Program-made: the position numbers and the translations under genes
NCBI GenBank assembly: GCA_016192075.1
Contig: JACPUU010000013.1
Location: 1 to 64,000, forward strand
Length of the DNA stretch: 64,000 nt
Direction of reading: 5' to 3'
Source of the DNA: Bacteroidota bacterium
GTDB lineage: Bacteria; Bacteroidota; Bacteroidia; Flavobacteriales_D; Crocinitomicaceae
Part shown: positions 45,955 to 55,124 of the stretch, piece after piece
How positions within the stretch are numbered: position 1 is the stretch's first letter
Layout: each line of letters opens with the position of its first letter
The notes under the pieces: generated by a model
Told to the model about the DNA's origin: nothing
Databases searched by the model: none
Seen by the model: only the letters and a program-made list of their open reading frames with translations

Positions 45955-46374
45955 TTACTTTCGCTTTTTGGAAACTACAATTTTGTTTCCTTCAATGGTG
46001 ATAAGCCATGACTTATCAAAGATTTGCGGCAGGTAGCGCAGGTATAATTTGGTTCGCTGAGACATTTCATTGTCTTCACCCTCTTTCAAAACACCTGTAA
46101 ATTCATACACCTGCGTGTTGGGGTGTTTTTCACCGTACATGTCAATAATGGTAATAATGGTACGCATGACTTTCCAGACATCGCCTTTATTGGTGAGTGC
46201 ATATTCCTCCCCCTCATACTCTTCATTCAATACACCAAAGGCAATAACGGCGTGCAGTATGTTTTCTTTTTTACGGGCAAACCTCACTTCATATTCTACC
46301 CCGGAATCAGTGCTAAAATGATAGACCTGACCGGTTGGAATGTTGGGTTTTATGATCTCGTAAATTGAATCCAT
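45955..46374 (-). CDS. Small conserved hypothetical protein
   Basis: A 139-residue soluble alpha/beta protein without a signal peptide. YEVRFARKKENILHAVIAFGVLNEEYE, ALTNKGDVWKVMRTIITII and YEFTGV ... SQRTKLYLRYL recall a small Bacteroidota/phage-associated family (possibly DUF6934-like; not checked). Its ATG shares one base with the caspase gene's stop (TAATG), so translation is coupled. Function unknown. Confidence 0.65.
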   Translation of the reverse strand: MDSIYEIIKPNIPTGQVYHFSTDSGVEYEVRFARKKENILHAVIAFGVLNEEYEGEEYALTNKGDVWKVMRTIITIIDMYGEKHPNTQVYEFTGVLKEGEDNEMSQRTKLYLRYLPQIFDKSWLITIEGNKIVVSKKRK

Positions 46375-49300
46375 TATTTTCCAAATATAATGTAATCCAA
46401 GCTAATATTCTCTTCACGGGATGAAGGAATTTGTTTTCCCTTAGAGAGTTCCTTCACACTGACATTTACAAAAGACCTGATCTCTGTCACTGAAATACTT
46501 CCGTCTTTGTTCAGATCAGCAGCCATATTTGTCAGGCCTGATAAAAAAGCATAGGTAAAAAGTCCGTTCTTCCACTGGTCACTTTCCATGGCATATTCTG
46601 CCCCGCCGGCACTTGAAATCACAGTAGCGCCGGAGCCTTTCTGCGTATTTGAAAACATATCCTGCACCAGTTCAATGCTGTTTTCAAACCCAAAACCTTC
46701 TTTTGATCTGACGGCAACACCCGCTGAACGGAATTCAACTCCCCCCACCTCTGCTTCAGGTTCAGGCCCCCGCTCAATCTCTTCTTTATCAAGCTCTCCG
46801 CTGTGGCAGGTATCCATAATCAGCAGTTTGCGGTATGAACGTACCTGGTTCAGCAATGCATGAATTGCGTCGTAAGACAGCCCAGCCAGTTCAGGGTTAT
46901 CAAAATCAATGTCATACGTAGCAAAAAAATAGTCAAAATCAATGTTCAGCACACCGTGTCCGGCAATAAAAATAACGGCAACATCTTCGTAGGTACAGGT
47001 TTCAAAAAAGGCTGAAAGTTCTTCAAACCCGGCTTTTGTGACCTGATCGTCCAGCAGAAAGCGGGTGTGAACCTGGTTGTACAACGGTGCCGACTCACTC
47101 AGTTTAGCCACCACATCTTTTGCATCTTTGGCCGGATAGGTAAGGTTGAACCGGGTGTCTTTGTAATTGCTGACGCCAATTGCCGCAATGTATAAATCAT
47201 GTTTCTGACTGTCTGACTCGCGGATAATTTCAAACGACTCATACATAGACTCAGCCCCGTTTGAATTAATGCAGGATAACTGAATTTTGTTAACCCCTGT
47301 AATCAGTGGAATGATCAGTTCTTTACGTATGGATTTAACCTTCATCTCAGGCTTGTAACCCAATTCACCAAAAACCGGCACATCATTCACGTATACATTT
47401 ATTTGCTGAATATCATAGGTATCATCCCATGCCTTAACCCATACTGTCAGGCTGCTTTCTGAAGTAACCAGGGCGGTCTCCGTCTCTTTCACCAGGTGTG
47501 GAACCCGGTAATCAAGCTTCAGACTTCCTTCTTCCATCTGCAATTTACGAAGCCGTTTTTTGTACAGGTATTCATACGCCCTGATCAGCTGCCCGGGTGA
47601 TTTGCCAATACGCGTGGCAACAACATCAGGCCGGTTCAGGTAAATATCAAACTGCTCAAAGGGCACCAGTTCACCATCAATTCTGAATGCAATGCCTTTT
47701 AATGAATTACGTGAAGCCATGTAAAAATTGTCCGGCGTATAAATCATAAATTCTTTGCCGCCAATGGCAATATAAGTTGCAACTGTGCCACATGCTTTAT
47801 AGTCTGAAATTTTTAGTGTGCCATCATCCGATGCTGAAAAAACACGGTCGGCTTCTTTGTCAAAAACAACTTTGGTAATTGCCCCGTAATGATCTCTCAG
47901 CCTGCAGATTTGCTCACCGGTAGAGGTGTTCCAGAAAATGAGCGAATTATCTGCCTCCCACACCGAATTGTTGCCTGCGCCAGAAACCAGCACCGAACCG
48001 TCTTTGTTGTAATCAATGGAACTGATCATGTTCACGTGACCGGTCAGAATTTTTTCAGTATTCCAGCTGGTTGTGTTTCTCAGATGAATGGTTTTATCCC
48101 AGGCAGATGTGGCCAGTGTTTGACCATCAGGACTGAATTTTACAGAATTAATGACAATGGTCTGATCGGTAAACTGCCTGATTTCTTTTTTGTTTTCATA
48201 ATTCCATACCCGTATGGTCTGGTCATGTCCGCCGGAAGCCAGAAGCGGTTCGGTTGGGTGAAAATCAAGCGTTAAAATACCGGCTGTGTGCCCTTTAAGA
48301 TCTGCAATTCGTTTACCGGTTTCGAGATCCCAGATTTTGATCACATTCATAAAACCGGCACCGGCCACGTATTTTCCATCTTTTGAAACGGCCAGGCATT
48401 GAATCAGTTCTGAATCTGTGGGCAGTTCACGAATGAGTTCACCGGTTGCAACATCCCATACACCCAGGTTCAGGGTGTAGTTCATGCCAATCAGGTAATT
48501 GCCATCGTTTGAAAATTCACAGGGAAAAAAGCCCTGAATATCCTGCGAAATTTTATTCAGTTTCAGATCCCACACCTGTATCTTCAACTGGTCGGTTGCC
48601 ACAGCAACGTAATCACCACTGTGACTGTAAGCCATGTTGATGATTTTGCTCACTTTGCCTCCCAGTTCTTTAAAAATTTTCTGCGTTTCCTTGTTGTAGA
48701 AACGAATCAGGTTAAAATTCCCCAGCATCAGTATATGGCCCCTGGGGTGGCTGGTCAGGCATTGTGACGCCAGGTATGGCTCTGAAAATTCTGTGACAAC
48801 TTCTTGATCCTTGTAATCAATAATCTGAACCACACCGCCATGTGTTGCCACGTATACGTGCGGATCAGAACGGTCAAATTCCAGGTCAATCAGTTTTGAT
48901 TTATAAGTGGGTGATGTGTATACAAACTTTGCCTGATCCACATCAAAAAAGCGCAGTTTATCATCATTAAATCCCCAGGCAATGAGCTTACCTTCTTTTG
49001 AAATGCCCCCGCGTGAAAACGGAAAATTAAATTCATTGAACAGTTTCACCGTTTTTGTGACTGCCAGGGTTTTAAGATCGGTGTAAATGAGGTTTCCAAG
49101 GTGATCTAATGAATAGGCAACCTGCTTGTCAACATCCGTTACAAAAGACATGCAGTATACATCTGCTATTGATTTTGTTTCACGGGTGTCTAGCGTGGTT
49201 ATGGCCAGATTGCTGTTTTCATCAACGTGAACAATTTTTTTTCCATCGTCAATAAATGCCAGTCCTTTAGACGTATAACTTGCCCTTAAACTGTGTGTCA

Positions 49301-49619
49301 GTTCACCGGTAATAACATTCCAGACAAGCAGTTCCCCGTCAGACGATGTACCCGCCAGGTGAATGTTATCAGGCGCAAAACAAAGCTGATCAACACGGCC
49401 ATTGGTACCTGAAAGTGTCCTGAATTCCATGGTGGTGGAAACCTCCCAGATTTTAATGATTTTGTTATTTCCGGCACTTGCCAGAAAACGGCCATCACTG
49501 CTCACCGTCATTGCATTGATCTGATCATTGTGCCCGGTAGTCATAACCACCTCCGGACTTGTTCCGCCATAGGCGACAATACCAGCAATAAGGCAAACCA
49601 GGTGAAGCAGTATTTTCAT
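46374..49619 (-). CDS. Secreted WD40-repeat caspase-like (C14) protease with EF-hand-type loop
   Basis: A 1081-residue protein. The signal peptide is about residues 1-18 (KILLHLVCLIAGIVAYGG). About 25-640 form WD40 beta-propellers (HNDQINAMTVSSDGRFLASA, IIKIWEV; at least ten blades, such as GHTAGILTLDFHP, LASGGHDQTIRVW), enough for two propellers. About 640-830 form an Ig-like linker. From about 840 a caspase p20-type domain holds IAGHG (His near 887) and LLIMDTCHSGE (Cys near 936). Near 1033, DLNKDGSISVTE matches a Ca2+-binding loop. Bacterial caspase homologues cleave after basic residues and some take part in cell death or defence. The target is unknown. It follows the M42 gene by 12 bases. 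Confidence 0.87.
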   Translation of the reverse strand: MKILLHLVCLIAGIVAYGGTSPEVVMTTGHNDQINAMTVSSDGRFLASAGNNKIIKIWEVSTTMEFRTLSGTNGRVDQLCFAPDNIHLAGTSSDGELLVWNVITGELTHSLRASYTSKGLAFIDDGKKIVHVDENSNLAITTLDTRETKSIADVYCMSFVTDVDKQVAYSLDHLGNLIYTDLKTLAVTKTVKLFNEFNFPFSRGGISKEGKLIAWGFNDDKLRFFDVDQAKFVYTSPTYKSKLIDLEFDRSDPHVYVATHGGVVQIIDYKDQEVVTEFSEPYLASQCLTSHPRGHILMLGNFNLIRFYNKETQKIFKELGGKVSKIINMAYSHSGDYVAVATDQLKIQVWDLKLNKISQDIQGFFPCEFSNDGNYLIGMNYTLNLGVWDVATGELIRELPTDSELIQCLAVSKDGKYVAGAGFMNVIKIWDLETGKRIADLKGHTAGILTLDFHPTEPLLASGGHDQTIRVWNYENKKEIRQFTDQTIVINSVKFSPDGQTLATSAWDKTIHLRNTTSWNTEKILTGHVNMISSIDYNKDGSVLVSGAGNNSVWEADNSLIFWNTSTGEQICRLRDHYGAITKVVFDKEADRVFSASDDGTLKISDYKACGTVATYIAIGGKEFMIYTPDNFYMASRNSLKGIAFRIDGELVPFEQFDIYLNRPDVVATRIGKSPGQLIRAYEYLYKKRLRKLQMEEGSLKLDYRVPHLVKETETALVTSESSLTVWVKAWDDTYDIQQINVYVNDVPVFGELGYKPEMKVKSIRKELIIPLITGVNKIQLSCINSNGAESMYESFEIIRESDSQKHDLYIAAIGVSNYKDTRFNLTYPAKDAKDVVAKLSESAPLYNQVHTRFLLDDQVTKAGFEELSAFFETCTYEDVAVIFIAGHGVLNIDFDYFFATYDIDFDNPELAGLSYDAIHALLNQVRSYRKLLIMDTCHSGELDKEEIERGPEPEAEVGGVEFRSAGVAVRSKEGFGFENSIELVQDMFSNTQKGSGATVISSAGGAEYAMESDQWKNGLFTYAFLSGLTNMAADLNKDGSISVTEIRSFVNVSVKELSKGKQIPSSREENISLDYIIFGK

Positions 49620-49631
49620 GACCTTTTGTTT

Positions 49632-50720
49632 TTATTTAAAGTAGCGGAAATCCTGTCCGTTTTTTATTTTTCGAAGTGATTCGTAAATCAGCCTGATACC
49701 GTTTTCAACATCATCTCTGTAGGCCATTTCTACCGTTGTGTGCATGTAGCGCAACGGAGTAGAAATCAAGACCGAAGGTACGCCGCTGTTTGAGTAGGCA
49801 AAAGCATCGGTATCCGTTCCGGTAGCACGTGAAACGGCTGCACGCTGAAAGGGTGTTTTGCTTTTTTCAGCGGCATCAATTACCAGGCGCAGCAGGTTGT
49901 TTTGCACCGCCGGACCGTACGTAACAACGGGGCCTTTTCCACATTGCAGATCACCCTGCTGAATTTTGCTGATCATGGGTGTGGAGGTATCGTGACAAAC
50001 ATCGGTGACAATGGCAACATCAGGCTGAATGCGTTCAGCAATCATTTCTGCACCCCTGAGCCCTACCTCTTCCTGCACCGCATTGGTAATATACAAACCA
50101 AACGGAAGTTTTACCTTGTTTTCATGAAGCAGCCTGGCAACCTCAGCAATCATAAATCCGCCAATACGGTTGTCAAGCGCCCGGCCTACAAATTTGTCTT
50201 TGTTCAGAATTATGAATTCATCTTCAAAAGTTACCACGCAGCCGACATGAACGCCTAATTTTTCTACTTCATCTTTAGAAGTGCAGCCGCAATCCAGAAA
50301 AATATTTTTCATAGAAGGGGTGTCTTCTTTTTCAGCCCGGGTGTGAATGGCCGGCCAGCCGAAAACACCTTTTACAATACCTTTGTCTGTATGAATATTA
50401 ACCCGCATGGACGGAGCAATAAGGTGATCTGATCCGCCGTTTCTTTTCAAATAAATAAAACCCTCTGGTGTAATGTAATTCACAAACCATGAAATTTCAT
50501 CGGCATGCGCCTCAATCACCACTTTGTATTTTGCGCCGGGATTAACAATGCCAACAACATTGCCGTAAGCATCTACCCAATAATCATCAATAAAGGGCTG
50601 AATGTATTTCAACCACATTTTTTGACCTTCTTTTTCAAACCCTGTCGGTGATGCGTTATTGATATAAGACTCAAGAAATTCCAATGATTTTTTTGTAAGA
50701 ATGTGCTTTGCTTTTGACAT
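49632..50720 (-). CDS. M42 family metallo-aminopeptidase
   Basis: A 362-residue cytosolic aminopeptidase of the M42 (glutamyl aminopeptidase/TET/FrvX) family. Metal ligands and catalysis: IEAHADEI (His72), GRALDNRIGG (Asp183), AVQEEVGLRGA (Glu217/Glu218), IVTDVCHDT (Asp240), and RYMHTTVE (His327). Complete length. It heads a minus-strand unit with the caspase, the small protein and the DUF2130 gene; whether its peptidase role relates to the caspase is unknown. The divergent spacer to 50788 is 67 bases and AT-rich. Confidence 0.92.
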   Translation of the reverse strand: MSKAKHILTKKSLEFLESYINNASPTGFEKEGQKMWLKYIQPFIDDYWVDAYGNVVGIVNPGAKYKVVIEAHADEISWFVNYITPEGFIYLKRNGGSDHLIAPSMRVNIHTDKGIVKGVFGWPAIHTRAEKEDTPSMKNIFLDCGCTSKDEVEKLGVHVGCVVTFEDEFIILNKDKFVGRALDNRIGGFMIAEVARLLHENKVKLPFGLYITNAVQEEVGLRGAEMIAERIQPDVAIVTDVCHDTSTPMISKIQQGDLQCGKGPVVTYGPAVQNNLLRLVIDAAEKSKTPFQRAAVSRATGTDTDAFAYSNSGVPSVLISTPLRYMHTTVEMAYRDDVENGIRLIYESLRKIKNGQDFRYFK

Positions 50721-50787
50721 GAGATAAATGCTTTTAGATTGTAATATACCGTATAAAATTATAAATTAGCAGTAATTAACTCTACTT

Positions 50788-51891
50788 ATGACCTTAAAAA
50801 ATCCGGTCCTGCTTGCATTCCTGGGATTCAGCCTGAGCCTTACTGCGCAAACCGATACATCCAAAACGCTTCAGGGCGGTGGTGTTGATCAGCACATTCT
50901 TGATTCCCTGGGTCTGGTGAACCCTGAATTGCAAAAAAAATACAACGAAGGTGTACGTGCACTTACCGCAGCCAACTATATGGAAGCAGTTCAGCGTTTT
51001 ACGGAAGTGACACTGATGGAACCTTCTTATACCAACGCGTATTATAACCGCGGCATGGCATTCAGGGGGCTGAATAAATCAGCAGAGGCAATTGCTGACT
51101 TTGACAGGGTAATTGAACTTGACCCGGCAAACCATATGGCAGCCTTTATGAAAGCAGAAACCTACAGCAGTGACGGACAATTTGAAGAGGCGGCAAATGC
51201 GTATAAACAAGCCGCAGGCATGGATGGTGCCAATGAAAAATACTGCTACTACCAGGGCGTTGCATTGTTTCAGATTGAAAAATACGACGAGGCTGTAACG
51301 GCATTTGACGAAGCCATTCGCCGCAAACCCGATTATGCCTATGCTTACAATGACCGCGGCAGTTCAAAAATGATGCTGGAAAATTACGACGGTGCCGTTC
51401 AGGATTACATGGCTGCCATAAAGTACGATGCCAATCTGCATTTTGCTTACAACAACCTGGGGTCAGTCTACCGCAAAAAAGAAGATTATACAAACGCTGA
51501 AAAATACTATACTGAAGCCATTAAACGAAAACCGGATTATTACATTGCCTATAACAACCGCGGAACGGCACGGTTTGAACAGGGTAAATATTCCGATGCC
51601 CTTGCTGATTTCTCCAAAGCCATCCAGCTGAACCCTGATTATGCGTATGCATACAACAACCAGGCTTCGGTTTACATTAAAATGGAAAATTATGCTGAGG
51701 CTGTAAAATCATGTGATAAAGCAATTGCCCTCAACGGTGAATACACCGAGGCTTTTTTTAACCGGGGTATTGCCAAAGAAATGCTGAAAGATCTGGAGGG
51801 GGCTTGTGCTGACTGGCAGGATGCCTTTATCCTGGGTAGTGAAAATGCTGAACAATACATTAACAGCCCTGCCTGCGCAGGACAAAACTAA
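50788..51891 (+). CDS. Exported TPR protein (pair 1)
   Basis: A 367-residue protein: a signal peptide ending in LTAQ (21), then about eight tandem 34-residue TPR units from about 50 to 345 (for example AYNNRGTARFEQGKYSDALADF, AYYNRGMAFRGLNKSAEAIADF). The end (DLEGACADWQDAFILGSENA) is repeated in the 54089 gene. TPR arrays bind partner proteins; the tight 12-base link to the PorE-like gene suggests the two act together in the periplasm or outer membrane. Confidence 0.85.
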   Translation: MTLKNPVLLAFLGFSLSLTAQTDTSKTLQGGGVDQHILDSLGLVNPELQKKYNEGVRALTAANYMEAVQRFTEVTLMEPSYTNAYYNRGMAFRGLNKSAEAIADFDRVIELDPANHMAAFMKAETYSSDGQFEEAANAYKQAAGMDGANEKYCYYQGVALFQIEKYDEAVTAFDEAIRRKPDYAYAYNDRGSSKMMLENYDGAVQDYMAAIKYDANLHFAYNNLGSVYRKKEDYTNAEKYYTEAIKRKPDYYIAYNNRGTARFEQGKYSDALADFSKAIQLNPDYAYAYNNQASVYIKMENYAEAVKSCDKAIALNGEYTEAFFNRGIAKEMLKDLEGACADWQDAFILGSENAEQYINSPACAGQN

Positions 51892-51903
51892 TCAGACAGA
51901 ATC

Positions 51904-53976
51904 ATGAAAAAAATACTCTTACTCCACCTGTTTGGTATTATTGGCTTAAATGCATGGCTGCAGGATGTGCCGTTTGACAAAGCCCTTTTTAAAGAGCGAA
52001 AAGAAGAGTTCAAAGTGGCTGAAGAAGAACTCAAAACAGGTGATGCGCTTTACCTGGGATTTCCGGCAGATCACCAGGCTGCTGTTGGCCATTATCTGAA
52101 AGCAAACGCGTTTAACCCGAACAGTGCTGACCTGAATTATAAAATTGGAATCTGTTATCTGAATTTTGATAAATACCAGATGAAAACCTATTTTGAAAAG
52201 GCCTATAATCTTAAACCAACCGTTAGCCCTGATATTTTATATTACCTGGGCTGGTGTTATCACCTGGATGGCAACTGGACAAAAGCCATTGAATACTATA
52301 ACATGTTTGCCGGAAAAGCAACCGCACCGGAACTGGGTGAATTAAAAACGGCAGCCTTCAAAAAAATACAGGAGTGTAAAAACGGACAGCTGCTGGAAAG
52401 TAAAAAAGCAAGGGTGTGGATTGACAATGTAGGCAACCAGATCAACTCAGAGTATCCTGACTACGCACCGGTTATTTCAACCGATGAGGCCATTATGATT
52501 TTTACAACACGCCGCCCGGAAACAGAAGACATGGCTTTTGGCGGTTACTTTGAAGATCTTTACGTTTCAAAACGTACAGACGGGGTATGGTCTAAAGCAA
52601 CACCCATTGGAAAACCGGTTAACGTAAGAGGGCAGCACGATGCTACCATTGGCCTTTCACCGGATGGGCACACCTTGTATGTTTACAACGATGACCGCGG
52701 AAACGGTGATATTTATGAGTCGGTTGATGAAGACGGAGCATGGACACAACCCAAACTGATGGAAAAAACCATTAACACAGACGGTCATGAGCCGGATGCC
52801 TCCCTGACATTTGATGGAAAAAGACTTTATTTTACCAGCGATAAACCCGGTGGAATTGGCGGACACGATATTTATTATTCAGACTGGGACGATGAAAAAC
52901 AACGCTGGGGAGATGCCGTGAATGTGGGTAACGTGCTCAATACACCGTATGAAGAACGCAGCGTATTCATTCACCCCGATGGCGAAACCATGTATTTTGC
53001 GTCAAAAGGACACAACACCATGGGCGGATACGATTTGTTTTACTCCAAGCTGGTAAACGGCGCGTGGACCACCCCGGTAAACCTTGGACCACCTTTAAAT
53101 ACACCGGATGATGACGTACAGCTGGTTGTTGCCGGAAACGGGCGTTTTGGTTATTGCTCGTCCTACCGGTCAGGCGGATACGGTGAAAAGGATATTTACG
53201 TTATCACGTTCCTGGGACCTGAAAAACCACCCGTTCTCTCCAATGAAGACAACCTGATTGCCTCTATTGCAAAACCAATCAAAGAAAAAATAGAAGAACC
53301 TCAGCTGGTCAGTGAAGGAAGCAACATGGCTATTCTGACTGGTATTATCCGTGATGAAAAAACAAAACAGCCGCTCAAAGCACAGATTGTGCTGGTTGAC
53401 AATGAGGCAAACAAAGTAATTGCTGAATTCAGTTCAGACGGGGTTACCGGAAAGTACCTGGTTTCACTGCCGGGTGGTAAAAACTACGGAATTGCGGTGC
53501 GCAAAGACGGATACCTCTTTCACTCTGAAAACTTTGTAATACCTAATGAAAGCGGTTTCAGACAATACAACAAAGATGCTGACCTGAAAAAGGTAGAAGT
53601 GGGCCAGACGATTGTTCTGCGAAACATCTTCTTTGACCTGGACAAATACTCCCTGCGGCCTGAATCGGTCAATGAGCTGGAAAGGCTTCTGAAACTGCTG
53701 CAGGAAAATCCAACCATGAAAATTGAAATTTCAGGGCACACTGATACCCGCGGAAGCAGTGAACACAACCAGGAACTGTCTCAAAACCGGGCAAAAGCGG
53801 TTGTGGATTACCTGATTGAGCACGGCATTGATAAATCACGCCTGACGTATGCAGGCTACGGTGAGGCCAAACCGCTGATAACCGATGAAGCCATAGCCAA
53901 AATGACTTCTTCTATGGATCGTGAAGAGGCTCACCAGCAAAATCGCCGGACAGAGTTTAAAATCCTGAGCATGTAA
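51904..53976 (+). CDS. PorE-like OmpA-family protein (TPR, PD40, CRD, OmpA) (pair 1)
   Basis: A 690-residue envelope protein. The N-terminal signal-like segment (KKILLLHLFGIIGLNAW) precedes DVPFDKALFKERKEEF. A TPR block spans about 40-160, then PD40 beta-propeller repeats spread over about 175-440 (LSPDGHTLYVYNDDRGNGD, FTSDKPGGIGGHDIYYSDW, YFASKGHNTMGGYDLFYS). A carboxypeptidase-regulatory-like domain lies at about 475-555 and an OmpA peptidoglycan-binding domain at about 560-690 (IFFDLDKYSLRPES, SGHTDTRGSSEHN, LSQNRAKAV). The same order is known in PorE, which anchors the T9SS PorLM/PorKN machinery to the wall in Porphyromonas. Several paralogues usually exist, so a T9SS role is only possible. 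Confidence 0.85.
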   Translation: MKKILLLHLFGIIGLNAWLQDVPFDKALFKERKEEFKVAEEELKTGDALYLGFPADHQAAVGHYLKANAFNPNSADLNYKIGICYLNFDKYQMKTYFEKAYNLKPTVSPDILYYLGWCYHLDGNWTKAIEYYNMFAGKATAPELGELKTAAFKKIQECKNGQLLESKKARVWIDNVGNQINSEYPDYAPVISTDEAIMIFTTRRPETEDMAFGGYFEDLYVSKRTDGVWSKATPIGKPVNVRGQHDATIGLSPDGHTLYVYNDDRGNGDIYESVDEDGAWTQPKLMEKTINTDGHEPDASLTFDGKRLYFTSDKPGGIGGHDIYYSDWDDEKQRWGDAVNVGNVLNTPYEERSVFIHPDGETMYFASKGHNTMGGYDLFYSKLVNGAWTTPVNLGPPLNTPDDDVQLVVAGNGRFGYCSSYRSGGYGEKDIYVITFLGPEKPPVLSNEDNLIASIAKPIKEKIEEPQLVSEGSNMAILTGIIRDEKTKQPLKAQIVLVDNEANKVIAEFSSDGVTGKYLVSLPGGKNYGIAVRKDGYLFHSENFVIPNESGFRQYNKDADLKKVEVGQTIVLRNIFFDLDKYSLRPESVNELERLLKLLQENPTMKIEISGHTDTRGSSEHNQELSQNRAKAVVDYLIEHGIDKSRLTYAGYGEAKPLITDEAIAKMTSSMDREEAHQQNRRTEFKILSM

Positions 53977-54088
53977 TTCAACGACGAATAGTTTTTCACA
54001 CCCGACAGAACATAAGTTTTTTTCGATTGGAATCGTTTATAGTGCGTAAGAAACGTATAAAGTGTTAAATTCGCATAAATTTGCGTGG

Positions 54089-55123
54089 ATGAAATTCAGA
54101 CTACTACTCTTATTTCTGATCCCTCTTCTGTCTTTTGCGCAGGCAAAGCGTTCGCTTGCTACGCGCAAACTATTTGACCAGGCCCTGGAGCAATATGCGG
54201 CCGGAAATGCAGAGGGAGCATTACAACTCTTTGAACAGTGTGTTATAGAAGACCCTGCCTTTTCAGAGGCTTACCTGAACATTTCATACATCACCCTTGA
54301 GCAGCAGAATTATTCAAAAGCGCTGGACAATGCAAGGCTGGCCATTAAATACAACCAATTTCAGTCCGCCGTTTTTGTGCAGGCCGGTAAGTGCTTTTAC
54401 TCCCTGGAACAGTATGACAGTTCGGCCATTTACCTGAAAAAAGGAATTGCCTTTGGGGCAAAAAGTGAAACAGACTACCTCTATACCGCCCGCAGCCTTT
54501 CAAATATGGAAGAACATCGTGAAGCAACATTCTATTACAGCAAGGCCCTTGAAGTGAATTCAGCCAATGCCGTTTGTTATAACGAGCGCGGTAAAAGCTA
54601 TTTCCAACTGGGCGAATATGAACTTGCCAAAGCTGATTTTGAAAAGGCATTAGCCTTAAACCCGCAATCAACCGCTGCCCTTTCCAACATGGCAAATGTA
54701 TTGCTTGCCCTGGGTGACAATGAAGGCGCACTGGAGTATATTGACAAAGGAATTGCCGCCGCTGACGATGAACAAAAAGTACAATTACTCATTCTGAAAG
54801 GAAACTACTACAAAAATACCGGTGACCTGGAAAATGCCTCTGCCAGCTATAACCAGGCTTATGAACTGGACCAGGAGAATGCCATTGTACTGAACAACCA
54901 GGCTTCTATACTGATTGAACTGGAAGATTACCAGGGTGCATTTGAAAAATGCAATCAGGCACTTGAATTACAGCCTGAAATGATGGAAGCCTACTTCAAC
55001 CGCGGCATTGCCAATGAAATGCTCCGGAATGTGCAGGATGCCTGCCTTGACTGGGAACAGGCATTTATCCTGGGTTCTGAAATAGCTGAAGAATACTTAA
55101 ATAGTCCGATCTGCACTGAATAG
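54089..55123 (+). CDS. Exported TPR protein (pair 2)
   Basis: A 344-residue paralogue of the 50788 gene. I start at ATG 54089, which begins a signal peptide (KFRLLLLFLIPLLSFAQ); a GTG at 54062 would prefix nine polar residues. About eight TPRs follow (AYLNISYITLEQQNYSKALDNA, CYNERGKSYFQLGEYELAKADF) and the ending DACLDWEQAFILGSEIAEEYL matches pair 1. TAAATTTG (54076-54083) lies five bases before the ATG, so a leaderless transcript is possible. The stop is one base from the next start. Confidence 0.85.
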   Translation: MKFRLLLLFLIPLLSFAQAKRSLATRKLFDQALEQYAAGNAEGALQLFEQCVIEDPAFSEAYLNISYITLEQQNYSKALDNARLAIKYNQFQSAVFVQAGKCFYSLEQYDSSAIYLKKGIAFGAKSETDYLYTARSLSNMEEHREATFYYSKALEVNSANAVCYNERGKSYFQLGEYELAKADFEKALALNPQSTAALSNMANVLLALGDNEGALEYIDKGIAAADDEQKVQLLILKGNYYKNTGDLENASASYNQAYELDQENAIVLNNQASILIELEDYQGAFEKCNQALELQPEMMEAYFNRGIANEMLRNVQDACLDWEQAFILGSEIAEEYLNSPICTE

Positions 55124-55124
55124 C

